A stretch of 64,000 nucleotides of DNA, taken from contig WSYJ01000171.1 in assembly GCA_020186115.1 (NCBI GenBank), forward strand, positions 124,001 through 188,000, read 5' to 3'. Positions within the stretch are counted from its first letter, which is position 1. The number at the start of each line of letters is the position of its first letter. A program made the translations under genes and the position numbers. The notes beneath the pieces are model-generated. The model was not told the origin of the DNA. It saw only the letters and a program-made list of their open reading frames with translations, and ran no database searches. Shown in pieces: positions 9,772-19,338 of this stretch. The stretch is from Histomonas meleagridis. Its lineage: Eukaryota; Parabasalia; Tritrichomonadida; Dientamoebidae.

Positions 9772-10410
9772 ATGGAATACAATATTGAAGAGAAAGCATT
9801 ACTTCCAAATCCATTTGATGCCAAAATTGATCCAATGGTTCCGCATGAGTCCTTAATTCATGAGGATACTGTATGTCAACAAAGTAATCAAAAACCAAAT
9901 TTTCCTTTTTTCTTCCCAATCATATATCATGATGCGCAAAAAGAGATTCCTCGAAATCACTTTGGTGCAGTACATTTTGCATATATATCATTTTGTTCTT
10001 TTTCTTTATTTTTAGTAATATCTTTTATTTCACAATGTTTTTCTGGAATGATTCAATCATACTTGGTAGTTCCTTGGAGGGAAGTTATTATGTCTCTTTT
10101 CACACTCTTTTTGGCTCCTCTTATGCTTTTTTATTGTCAATATTATCCTTTTTACAAATCAGCGCGTGAAAACGAACGGAATCCAGCACTGGTTACATTG
10201 CAGTTTTTTGTTATATTCATCTTCTTTTTCCTTTTTATTGGTATTCCGGGAACTGGAGTTGTCGGAATTGGATACACAATAATTGCATTCAAATACGGAT
10301 CTTTGGTCAGCAAATTATTTTATGTTGTCTCATCTATTTGGGGATTTGTGAATATTGTTTTCCAAGTGAAGGTTTTGTTCCTTATGATTCCAATTGTTTC
10401 ATCTTTTTAG
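9772..10410 (+). CDS. SCAMP-like four-span membrane protein
   Basis: The 212-residue protein has a polar N terminus of about 45 residues, then FPIIYHDAQKEIP, then four hydrophobic spans (about 65-85, 97-120, 138-158, 170-205). This order matches the core of secretory carrier membrane proteins: a pre-membrane amphipathic stretch with an aromatic-acid-Ile-Pro motif, four spans, and a cytosolic loop resembling YRPLYKAF (here YYPFYKSA, after span 2). SCAMPs act in vesicle trafficking at Golgi, endosome and plasma membrane. The NPF repeats of animal SCAMPs are reduced to one NPF near residue 13. Identity is low by eye, so another four-span trafficking protein remains possible. Confidence 0.5.
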   Translation: MEYNIEEKALLPNPFDAKIDPMVPHESLIHEDTVCQQSNQKPNFPFFFPIIYHDAQKEIPRNHFGAVHFAYISFCSFSLFLVISFISQCFSGMIQSYLVVPWREVIMSLFTLFLAPLMLFYCQYYPFYKSARENERNPALVTLQFFVIFIFFFLFIGIPGTGVVGIGYTIIAFKYGSLVSKLFYVVSSIWGFVNIVFQVKVLFLMIPIVSSF

Positions 10411-11007
10411 TGAAATTGTGACATTGTATCAAAAACTTGTAAATAAAATTATATATTTTTGATTTTTATTAAAAAATGTCCGTTCATTCAAATTAAAAAA
10501 AAATTTACATGTGAAAAAAAAAGTAATTACATGTAATGTTTGGGATTAAAATTTTCCTGAAAAAATTTATTGTTTGTTGTAAATTTAAACTTTATGTGGA
10601 AGGAAATTAAAATGATTAAAATTTTATTCTTCATTCAGATATTGAGAATTTGGTAATTACTTATTGGACAAAACACATTTAATATGAATATATTTATTTA
10701 TTAAAATTTTACGTTTTTTATATAATTTTGTATTTATTTTTAAATTCATGAATTTATGTTATATGCTTTTCATAATGATAATGGTCATATAAAAGTGTTA
10801 AATCATATCTTGAACAAAAAATAATTAATGTTAGCATAAATATTATTTAAACTGTTGAATATGTTTGGTAAAAAAAGTAGGTTTCAAGTTGAAACTACTC
10901 ATGAGTAGAAATACCTCCACCACACCTGAAGAATGAACTTTATTTTCATTTCTTAGCTTTACCCGAATCAAATATTGGATTACAAAATAACGAATATTAT
11001 AATTAAA
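10411..11007. other. Intergenic, upstream of ankyrin locus L3
   Basis: Strongly AT-rich with homopolymer runs. The last 100 nt are less AT-rich and probably hold the L3 promoter. No ORF is supportable. Confidence 0.4.
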
Positions 11008-12249
11008 ATGAATATTAACATCTTATCATCTCTTGAACAACTTATTTTTAATTTAAATCCTGATAATGTTTCTTCAAGCATTCTATCAATCATTGATTTA
11101 TTTGATGAAAATTACCCATATTCTTTTGTTTTTATTATATGCCGACTTTCTTATTCTTTTTACAAACAATGTTATAATGTTATTCTTCTCTTTCATTTTT
11201 TAAAAGAATTTGAAGTATCAATTGAACAAATCATTTTGAAAAACGTTGAATTTCTTAATTGTCATTTTCTTGATAATGAAAATGAAGAAGAGTTTGATAA
11301 AAATAAAAATATAGTAATCGAGATATTTACATTATTTCTTCTTAATTTACAGACCAAAGAATCATTTTATCTTCTTGAATTTATGATTAATGAAAAGTTA
11401 ATTGGAAAAAATACAATTAGAACAATCCAATCTGACTATTTTAGACATCACAATAAAGAAAAACCAATTTATATATTTTCCTCCCTTAAACAATTTTCAA
11501 AGAATGATTGGGAACTTCGTGAAAAATATATTAAAGAAGGAGTTAATCCAAATGAAATTGCAAAGATAATTCGAAATGATGAAATCGAAAAACTTCAAGA
11601 AATATCATCACAAGCAAATTTCGATTTTAATCAAAGAATTGAGCCATCACTTTATGAAAGATGTTCATTTATCAATCAAAAGAATGTTACATTAATTGAT
11701 TATGCAGCATTTTTTGGATCAGTTAAATGTTTTAAGTATTTACTTATGAATGGAGCAAATGCAAATAATACAGGCAAATATGCAGTTGCTGGTGAAAATG
11801 AAGAAATCATTCATTTGTGTTTACAGTGTTCCTCATCATTTAATGGAGCATTAGAAGCATCAATCGAATTTCATCGAAATGATATATTTCATTATATTCT
11901 TGATAATGATATTTGCACTTTGGATAATATTAACGCGTTAGAGGAAAAATGTATTATTTATGATAATTATAATATTTTATTTTATTTATTTAGCAAAAAT
12001 AAGGAAATAAAATGTTTATGTCAAACAATTTGTAAAAATGGTAATTTATATTTAATGAAATATTTTATGACTTTGGAAGGATTTAAATTATCAAATAATT
12101 TATTTCCTTCTGCAGTAATGTCTGGAAACATTGAACTTGTAAAATATATACTAGAACAAGGCAATGTTGATATTAATTCGTCTGATGTTATTTTAATTTT
12201 TTTTAATGTTTACTTGATTTTTTTAGTGATGTTTTTTTATTTGTTTTAG
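11008..12249 (+). CDS. DUF3447/ankyrin head protein of locus L3
   Basis: The start is set at the first ATG (11008); the frame is open a little further upstream but only from a TTG. Residues 1-170 are helical and shared in pattern with the L1, L5 and L7 heads. The DUF3447-type domain follows: EGVNPNEIAKIIRND, EISSQANFDFNQ, PSLYERCSFIN, LIDYAAFFGS and GKYAVAG, then ankyrin repeats. The last head repeat ends DINSSD at 12186; the ORF then enters the first spacer and stops at 12249. Codons 394 onward are therefore probably not coding. Fifteen further ankyrin modules follow. Function unknown; ankyrin-mediated binding is inferred. The DUF3447 segment is nearly identical at DNA level to L4, L5 and L7. 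Confidence 0.82.
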   Translation: MNINILSSLEQLIFNLNPDNVSSSILSIIDLFDENYPYSFVFIICRLSYSFYKQCYNVILLFHFLKEFEVSIEQIILKNVEFLNCHFLDNENEEEFDKNKNIVIEIFTLFLLNLQTKESFYLLEFMINEKLIGKNTIRTIQSDYFRHHNKEKPIYIFSSLKQFSKNDWELREKYIKEGVNPNEIAKIIRNDEIEKLQEISSQANFDFNQRIEPSLYERCSFINQKNVTLIDYAAFFGSVKCFKYLLMNGANANNTGKYAVAGENEEIIHLCLQCSSSFNGALEASIEFHRNDIFHYILDNDICTLDNINALEEKCIIYDNYNILFYLFSKNKEIKCLCQTICKNGNLYLMKYFMTLEGFKLSNNLFPSAVMSGNIELVKYILEQGNVDINSSDVILIFFNVYLIFLVMFFYLF

Positions 12250-14825
12250 CCCACTTAATATCGCATGTTCAAAAGGTTATGTTGAAATCGTCAAATTACT
12301 TCTAGGGTGTAAAGGAATAATATTAAATTTTGGTTTTTATTTGTTTAATTTCCTGTTTATTTCTTTTGTGTAAAGTTTTTTGTAATTATATTCGAAAATT
12401 TATTTGTGTTATTTTCAGCTCTTTCATGTGCATTTCAAAATGATAACAATGAAATAGTTAAAATGCTTATTCAACAAGAGGGAATTGATATTAATGGTTA
12501 TGATATTTATTTTGAAAATAATTAGCACGTGTTTAATTAGAACACAAAGCATTTATTATAAATATTTAAAACACTTCTTATTTGGGAATCAGAAAAAAAT
12601 AATTATGATCATGTTAAATTGGTTCTTTCACAGAAAAATGTTAATGTTAATGCGAAAGATGTTTTTTTATCATGTATAGGGAATACTTCTTTCAATTGAA
12701 ATTCTAAAAAATATTTTGAATTTTATTATAATTGTTTAATACAGCATTAAATTATGCAATATATAATGGTAACATTGAAATTGTTAAGTTGCTTCTGAAC
12801 TGTAATGATATTGATGTTAATGTTGCTAATGTTATTTTGTTTTATTATATATTTTTTCTATTATTTTTATGTTTAAAAATAATTTATGGAATTTGTCGAA
12901 TATTTATAATTCAGCACTTTTAATTGCAATACATCAATCTCAAAGTGATATAATTAAATTACTTCTTGAAAATGAAAATATTAATGTAAATATAAAAAAT
13001 GTAATTTTATTTAATTCGCAGTTTCTTTGATTAATTTGATATTAAAATATATGATTTGAAATTTTTTATAGTTTTTTAATACACCACTGATATTAGCAAC
13101 TCAAATGAATCAAACTAAAGTTGTTGAATTTCTTCTTAAGATAAAAGACATAGATATTAACTCAAAAAATGTTTTTTTATTTCATTTAAAGTTTCTGAAA
13201 ATAATTTGAAATTTCAAATTTAAATAAAATATATGATTTTAATATTTTTTTCGCCATTAATGATTGCTTGTATAAATGGCAATATTGAAATTGTTAATAT
13301 GCTTCTCGAAAGAAAAGATATCGATATTAATGATATAAATATTTATTTAAATTATAATATATTCATTTAAATAATTTATTGTTTATTAAAATTTTTTAAA
13401 ATTTGTATAAATAATTTCGAAACGCTTTTATGTATGCATGTTCAAATAATCATATTGAGATTGTTAAAAAGCTTTTAGAACAAAAAGGAATTGATATTAA
13501 TGTAAAAGATGTTAATTAAAATTATTTAATGTTAACTTAATTGATTTACAATTTTAAATTCATATTTGGTGTTTGTTTGTGTAAAAAATGAATGCGCTTT
13601 TATTAGCTGTCCAAAATGGCAATGTAAACATTATTAAATTACTTGTTAATCAAAAATTAAATGATATTAATTCAAAAAATGTCTTATAGTAATTTTCATA
13701 GTTTATATTTATTTACCAATGTTTAATTTTTAAAATCGGATTTTATAAATATTATTTAAAAATGCTCTTATTTTTGCATGTGAAAAAGGAAATATTGAAA
13801 TTGTCAAATTACTTCTTGAACAAAAAGAAATTGATATAAATTGTAAAATTCAAGTTAATTTTAATGTTATAATATTTCTATATTATTTTTGGAGTTTTCT
13901 TTTTTTTATATTTAACATCATTTATGATTGCATCGTCACAAGGATTTATTGATATTGTGAAATTATTTCTTAATAAAGGAATAAATGTTAACGAAAATAA
14001 TATTAATTCATAATATTTGAAGCTAATTTCTTTTATATTGGATTTCATTATTTAATTTGGAATTTTTATAAATAATATGATACATCATTAATACTTGCTT
14101 GTATTAACGGGCATAAAGAAATTGTTAAAATACTTTTAGTACAGAAAGATATAGATATTAATCACAAAAATTTTTTATTGTTTTGTTCAAAGTTTGTATA
14201 AATAATATCAAATTTCATTAAATTTTTTGGAATGAATTTAAATTTTTTTGGACTGGAATTATGTATGCATCACAAAATGGCCATATTAAAGTTGTTAAAT
14301 TACTTTTAAAACAAAAAACAATTGAGATTAATGCTAAAAGTTTTAGATTTTTGGATTTGATGTTTTTTTATATAAAATTGGATTTCAATTTTAAATTTGG
14401 AATTCTTTTATATCGTTTTATACATCTCTTATGATAGCTTCTCAAAATCATCATATTGAAATAGTTAAATTACTTCTTGAACAAGAAGGTATTGATATTA
14501 ATCTTCAAAATATATGTAAATTTTATTTAAAGTTTCAATTATTAATAAGGAATTAAATCATAAAATTTGGCGTTTATAAAATAATCTTTTTACTGCTTTA
14601 ATGCTTGCAGCAAGTAAAGGTTGTTTTGATATTGTTAAATTATTATTAAAACAAAAAGGAATTGATATAAATGCTAAAAACAAAATTTATTTCATTATTT
14701 CAAAAATTCATTTTAACATTTGGAGTTTATTTGTAGAATTTGAAACAGCTAAAATATTAGCAAAAAAAGCAAATTACGGAGAAATCGTAACTATTATTAT
14801 AGAAGCAACAGCAAAATTTAAATAA
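12187..14825 (+). repeat. Ankyrin module array of locus L3: 15 full modules plus cap
   Basis: Full modules begin at 12248, 12415, 12571, 12741, 12911, 13081, 13251, 13421, 13591, 13761, 13915, 14082, 14252, 14422 and 14592. Each is 29-30 codons and open, reading T/S-A/P-L ... G-N/H ... IVKLLL ... IDIN-K. The cap runs from 14745 (TAKILAKKANYGEIV) to the TAA at 14823-14825. Spacers in order are 61, 77, 66, 80, 80, 80, 80, 80, 80, 80, 64, 80, 80, 80, 80 and 63 nt. The last spacer is itself open and in frame; most others carry stops. The period of 170 shifts frame by two at each step. No module has a stop or frameshift despite clear divergence among modules, so the modules look selected. Confidence 0.85.
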
Positions 14826-14846
14826 ATAAATAATTCATATTAATCA

Positions 14847-15166
14847 ATACATATTTAATATCAATGTAATACATATTTAATATCAATATGATACATATTT
14901 CATATCAATGTAATACATATTTCATATCAATGTAATACATATTTCATATCAATGTAATACATATTTCATATCAATGTAATACATATTTCATATCAATGTA
15001 ATACATATTTCATATCAATGTAATACATATTTCATATCAATGTAATACATATTTCATATCAATGTAATACATATTTCATATCAATGTAATACATATTTCA
15101 TATCAATGTAATACATATTTCATATCAATGTAATACATATTTCATATCAATGTAATACATATTTAA
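14847..15166. repeat. 22-bp minisatellite, 15 copies
   Basis: ATACATATTT recurs every 22 nt from 14847 to 15155. The full unit is ATACATATTTCATATCAATG plus TA. The first two or three units carry TTAA in place of TTCA or ATGA in place of TGTA; the inner copies are essentially identical. It fills the gap between the convergent ends of ankyrin locus L3 and the GP63 gene. Confidence 0.95.
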
Positions 15167-15201
15167 CATCCGCAAACACTTCAAAGATAAAATGTATTTA
15201 C

Positions 15202-17247
15202 TCAAATCAAGAACGATAGCGCACATGATACAAATACGATTAATACCGCCGACACTTTTAACTGCCTGACTGCGTTACTATCGTATGTTCTACTTGTGAA
15301 TGTGTAAAAGTTTTGAATTTGTGTATCTGGCTCACCCACGGCCTTTATGCTCAATGTTTGCGGCACCATAATTATACTTTCTGGTATTTGCAAGGTATCC
15401 TTTGGTAACTTCAACAAAATTCCGTCATCGGTATTTGTTACTATGTACGGCAACATGTCAATATCTCCGAACTTCAGCTCAGTGATTTGCATAGTGTTCA
15501 AGTCCTTTCCGATGATCGACAAGAAGTTACCTCCGTCCGACGGCCCTCTATCCGGTATCACGCTTTGCACGTCGATCATTGGTGTCTTCGGCAAGTTCGC
15601 GCACGCCTCGTCTGCGTTCGGGCATTCGACGTATCCGAGCCTTCCCTTCTGGTACACCTTCTTTCCCTTGCGCGTGCACAAGTACTCGACTCCGTCCTTC
15701 AATATCAGACGTATCTTTCCGTCGGAGCCGCAGCGCGCTTGCACGCAGATGGGGTTCGCAGTCAATGTCAAGTCGTAGATGGAGCCAATCATCGTGCTGT
15801 ACGCGCAGACACTGCTCGGGCCGTACGTTTCGAAGCTGCGCGCGTAGTCAGGATATTCATTCGGCACATTCGGATTGCGACAGTTCAAATAAGTGGGGGT
15901 TAACACAGGCGCATAGTCTAAGAGCTCTTCGGAGCCAATCATTCCGCCGTCGGGATTGATCCATAGTGACTCGTTGGTGCCCTCGGCGGGGAATCCTTCC
16001 GTCGAACTTCGCGCCGCTGCTTCTGTTCGGATGTTACAGTTCGCTTTGGTTGAATAGTCATAATAACAATAGTTTTGATACGAAGATGAACAGAAGTAAT
16101 CACTTGGAAATGTTAACTTCGGAGGCATTACTAATACGTTTTGGTTTGGAGGAGATGTCTTGTGTAACTTCATGTTCATATAAACAAGTTCTTCCATGAA
16201 TGTGTAGTTGGGATCATACCATCCCGAGTCGTATAACGTGTAGAAAAAGACACCAGTGAAGTAGCCGGGGCCATATGTGATACCTTGCATGGCATCAGTG
16301 AAGTATAAGCGCGAGTTTGGATGAGATCCTGCAGTACCAGAACCACCGCCATCTTCAATTTCTAATCCTAAAGTGGCTAAGTTTTTGTCAAGAACTTGGA
16401 AGCGGTCATTGACCCATTCTGTGAGTTTGGGTGTGCTGATGAATCGTTGGGTTAATCCATATGAATTCACATATTGCGTTATTGTGCTGGGATACATTTG
16501 GCCAGTGGCACGGTCAACCCAGCGATTAAAATGGTTGGCGGAAAAGGCTAGAACATGCATAAGTTCATGAACAATTGTGACAAAAAATTGGCGATCACCA
16601 CTACTCGCGTTTTGTGGTTGGCTTGGAACCTTGGCTGGATTGATTGTGACAAGACCTTCAACTGGACGACCTTTATCTTCATCTTTGTAATTGACATCTA
16701 TTGTTGATGCTGTGGCTAAAGTGGACGAGGTAGAGCCAAATGGTCGAGATACAACGAAAAGATAAAGATCAATACCTGTTACTGTTTTGTTAACACCAGT
16801 CAAACCTGTAATATCACGAAGTGTAAGTTCGCCTTCATATTGTGTTACATTGACAATATTATGGATGTATTGCTGAACATTTTTAATGGTTTCTAAGATA
16901 ACTTTTGTTTTATCTGCTGTAAGTACATCTTCTGCTTGACAAGTTTGACCATTTTTAATTTGTCCTGATGCAAAACATCTGTTGCTATCAATTGAGTCAC
17001 TCGTTATTGGAGACGTGTCAAAATGTACTCTAATTGGTTTTCTATTATCTGTTCGAAATTTTGTTTCATTAGAATCAGCACGAATAAGTTTAGTTGGTGG
17101 TGCATAACGAAGAACCTTATCTTGTTCTATGTCGTGCGTACACCTAAATATGTGAGCAATAATTAAGAAAAGATGCAAAATCGTGATTGAAGTTATTATG
17201 CTGGTTTTTGATTGGTTATTCGGTCGACGTAGCCACTGTATTTTCAA
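15202..17247 (-). CDS. Leishmanolysin (GP63)-like surface zinc metalloprotease, M8 family
   Basis: The ORF has 681 residues. The zinc site HELMH is at 227-231, with the downstream GSH (His309) and DAM (Met320) expected for M8 peptidases. A propeptide-like region precedes it. Hydrophobic segments lie near residues 16-35 (signal peptide-like) and at the C terminus (LIVFVSCALSFLI), fitting a membrane-anchored surface protease. An IPT/TIG-like segment (VIPDRGPSDGGNFL) precedes the tail. In trichomonads GP63-like proteins are thought to act in host-surface interactions. There is no ATG at the 5' end: the frame begins at a TTG and an upstream stop follows within 20 nt. The 3' third (15480-15850) is markedly GC-richer than the rest. 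Confidence 0.88.
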   Translation of the reverse strand: MKIQWLRRPNNQSKTSIITSITILHLFLIIAHIFRCTHDIEQDKVLRYAPPTKLIRADSNETKFRTDNRKPIRVHFDTSPITSDSIDSNRCFASGQIKNGQTCQAEDVLTADKTKVILETIKNVQQYIHNIVNVTQYEGELTLRDITGLTGVNKTVTGIDLYLFVVSRPFGSTSSTLATASTIDVNYKDEDKGRPVEGLVTINPAKVPSQPQNASSGDRQFFVTIVHELMHVLAFSANHFNRWVDRATGQMYPSTITQYVNSYGLTQRFISTPKLTEWVNDRFQVLDKNLATLGLEIEDGGGSGTAGSHPNSRLYFTDAMQGITYGPGYFTGVFFYTLYDSGWYDPNYTFMEELVYMNMKLHKTSPPNQNVLVMPPKLTFPSDYFCSSSYQNYCYYDYSTKANCNIRTEAAARSSTEGFPAEGTNESLWINPDGGMIGSEELLDYAPVLTPTYLNCRNPNVPNEYPDYARSFETYGPSSVCAYSTMIGSIYDLTLTANPICVQARCGSDGKIRLILKDGVEYLCTRKGKKVYQKGRLGYVECPNADEACANLPKTPMIDVQSVIPDRGPSDGGNFLSIIGKDLNTMQITELKFGDIDMLPYIVTNTDDGILLKLPKDTLQIPESIIMVPQTLSIKAVGEPDTQIQNFYTFTSRTYDSNAVRQLKVSAVLIVFVSCALSFLI

Positions 17248-17809
17248 TTGATGACGATAAGTTTAGGTTGAGAAAAATATCGAAGAATGAGACGATAGAA
17301 CTTTTTGAGAAGTAATTATCCCTGGTTTATTTTTTTTTTCCTATTCAATTCATTTGAAATTTATGTAAAGGAGTATCCGGTGGCAGGCGGTTTAACTCAA
17401 TTTAAAAAGTGCCAGCCAGATTTTTTGGATAAAAAGCCAGCGATGATTTCGGCCTAATTTTTCTCTATAAATCCAAGAGGCATTATTTACTGATGTAGTA
17501 ATAGATTGGAATATCATACATTGTCTCATAAGAAATTAAATCAGCAACATTATGAAATTTTGTCTCTTGATAAAAATTATTTAATGTGGTGTTTAAAACC
17601 ATCAAGCTATATAAAATTGGTATAGATTAAAAAAAAAAAAAAAACATAAATTTAAAAATATTCAAATTTAGATATTTATCAATAAAAATAATAAAGGTAA
17701 TGTACACTCTTCATACGTATAAGTTTTACCTTTAGAAAATATAATTTTTTGAATTGGACCTGACAATTGAATACGAAAATATATTTTCAAATGCCTAGAA
17801 TTAGATCGT
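17248..17809. other. Intergenic region upstream of GP63
   Basis: Contains ACGATA at 17292-17297, about 45 nt upstream of the GP63 frame, and a GC-richer island at 17370-17450. A long A run lies near 17630. No ORF is supported. Confidence 0.4.
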
Positions 17810-19012
17810 TTATTCTTGTTCTGTTTTGTTCTCTTCTTGTTCTGTCTTCTTTGCTGTCAATTGTTCATAGCACTTATTACATACCATTTGTGGCTTCTTA
17901 TCCGAGAATTGCAATGTTATTTTGTGTTTTGCGCATGAGCTACAGATACAATCACCACAATTTCGACAGTGATGTCTCCTATTAATTAATGTAAATTTGG
18001 AATCACATATCATACATTTCGGTACAAGTTCATCCGGAATCCACACAGGAGCAAAGTCCGCATTGCTTGGAGCCTGTGGCCATTTTCGCCGAAAGATATT
18101 GCATGCTTCTGTAAATGCAGAAAGTATTCTGTCCTTAAGCTTAGGGTTATCAAAGTTAACTCTGAAGCTTTTCTTTTTTGTCAGTATGTCGACCGCATTA
18201 AGGAATGGTCCTTTGTCTTCCACAGATTTGATCCTATATTCACCTAATGGAACAAAACGAGTGAACTTATTTCCTTTGCCGATGAAAAGGCCATCGCTAA
18301 AAATGATAATTGTACGGACATCTTTGGTTTTTCGCGAGAATTTTGTGGCTTCGCCTTTGAAAAATAAACGTCTTCCGGTTTTTGCCACGTCAAAACCGTC
18401 TATCGTCTTTTCAAGTCTTTGCATCTCTTCACCGTCAGCTACTTCGTTGAAAAGAATGCTCATACGTGCAATTTCACTCTTGGAAAGTGAGAGCGCATTA
18501 TTTAAAGCAAGAGAGTCTTCACCGTTAACGGTTGAATATTCAAGAAGTGATTCAAGTAATGGAGATAAAAATAATAAGTGTTGAATGGGCGTAAGTAAAA
18601 GACATTCAACTGGGAAATTGGTTTCATCTTCGGCCTCTGCAAAGAAATCATCTTTTTCTTTGTTTTTGATTCTTTCATCTTTTAAGCTTTCATAAACCTT
18701 GTTGTACTTTTGGGTATAATCAAAATAAACTGTGAAGTATTGTTGAATATCTGCAAAAATTTCTGAAATTGGTTTTTGAGGATCATTAGCATCAATATGA
18801 TCTTGAATTGCTTTATTAAGTAATTCGGTTCTTTCCATCACAGCTGGTATTCGTTTAAATATTGACCAAAACTTACTGCTTTGATAATCTGGAAATTTAT
18901 TTTGGTATGGATTTATGAATTTTTCGTTAAGAATGCCAAGGAGATCAAGGTAATTTTTGATAGTCTTTTGTGCTTCCTTCAAATAGGAAATTGATTTAGG
19001 TACATCAGACAT
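17810..19012 (-). CDS. RhoGEF (DH)-PH-FYVE protein
   Basis: The 400 residues show a helical DH-like domain (about 8-190, with the conserved LLTPIQHLLFLSPLLESLL helix), a PH domain (about 205-310: LFFKGEATKF, IIIFSDGLFIG) and a C-terminal FYVE finger (about 327-385). The FYVE finger has WIPDE, paired CxxC motifs, RRHHCRNCG and a final VCNKC, which are the PI3P-binding and zinc ligands. Proteins of this type activate Rho GTPases at PI3P-rich endosomal membranes. The DH domain is assigned by pattern and context; the PH and especially FYVE are clear. ATG start, with a GCACCCCCC tract a few bases upstream. Confidence 0.85.
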   Translation of the reverse strand: MSDVPKSISYLKEAQKTIKNYLDLLGILNEKFINPYQNKFPDYQSSKFWSIFKRIPAVMERTELLNKAIQDHIDANDPQKPISEIFADIQQYFTVYFDYTQKYNKVYESLKDERIKNKEKDDFFAEAEDETNFPVECLLLTPIQHLLFLSPLLESLLEYSTVNGEDSLALNNALSLSKSEIARMSILFNEVADGEEMQRLEKTIDGFDVAKTGRRLFFKGEATKFSRKTKDVRTIIIFSDGLFIGKGNKFTRFVPLGEYRIKSVEDKGPFLNAVDILTKKKSFRVNFDNPKLKDRILSAFTEACNIFRRKWPQAPSNADFAPVWIPDELVPKCMICDSKFTLINRRHHCRNCGDCICSSCAKHKITLQFSDKKPQMVCNKCYEQLTAKKTEQEENKTEQE

Positions 19013-19338
19013 CCTATTGACAAATTTGCACCCCCCGAAAAAATTGACAATTTTTTTAATAACTTTGTTCGATCGAACATTGAAAATTCAATGTTCTCCA
19101 TTCGTTTTTTTTGTGATTTCGTTCAAATTATTCAGATCCAATTTTCAGTTCTTAATCTTTCATAGTCAACTTTCAACCATCAAATAATAAAAAGAATATG
19201 ATGAAATAAAAAATTATCAAATTGCTCTATAAAAAGAATATTTTATTATTATAAACACAAAAGAATTTATGACTTTGGCAAAGTAACCGTTTGCTCCACT
19301 CAAACCCCATTTTTTGTGTGAAACCGGCGGCGGTTTTC
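19013..19338. other. Intergenic
   Basis: Holds a GCACCCCCC tract (19028-19036) and a GTTCGATCGAAC palindrome near 19067. The 3' end of the MATE gene lies beyond. No ORF. Confidence 0.4.

Noticed and set aside
12187..14744. Spacers as ordinary spliceosomal introns
   Set aside because: No GT at a fixed 5' position, no AG at a fixed 3' position, and no trichomonad branch/acceptor motif. Kept only as a hypothesis of non-canonical removal.
12187..14744. Spacers as internal eliminated sequences (ciliate-style)
   Set aside because: No TA-bounded ends at constant positions and no evidence of nuclear dimorphism in parabasalids.
12485..14825. Short ORFs inside the array as separate genes
   Set aside because: They are single modules extended into spacers, without independent start context.
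14847..15166. CRISPR array
   Set aside because: Tandem units have no unique spacers; it is a plain minisatellite in eukaryotic DNA.
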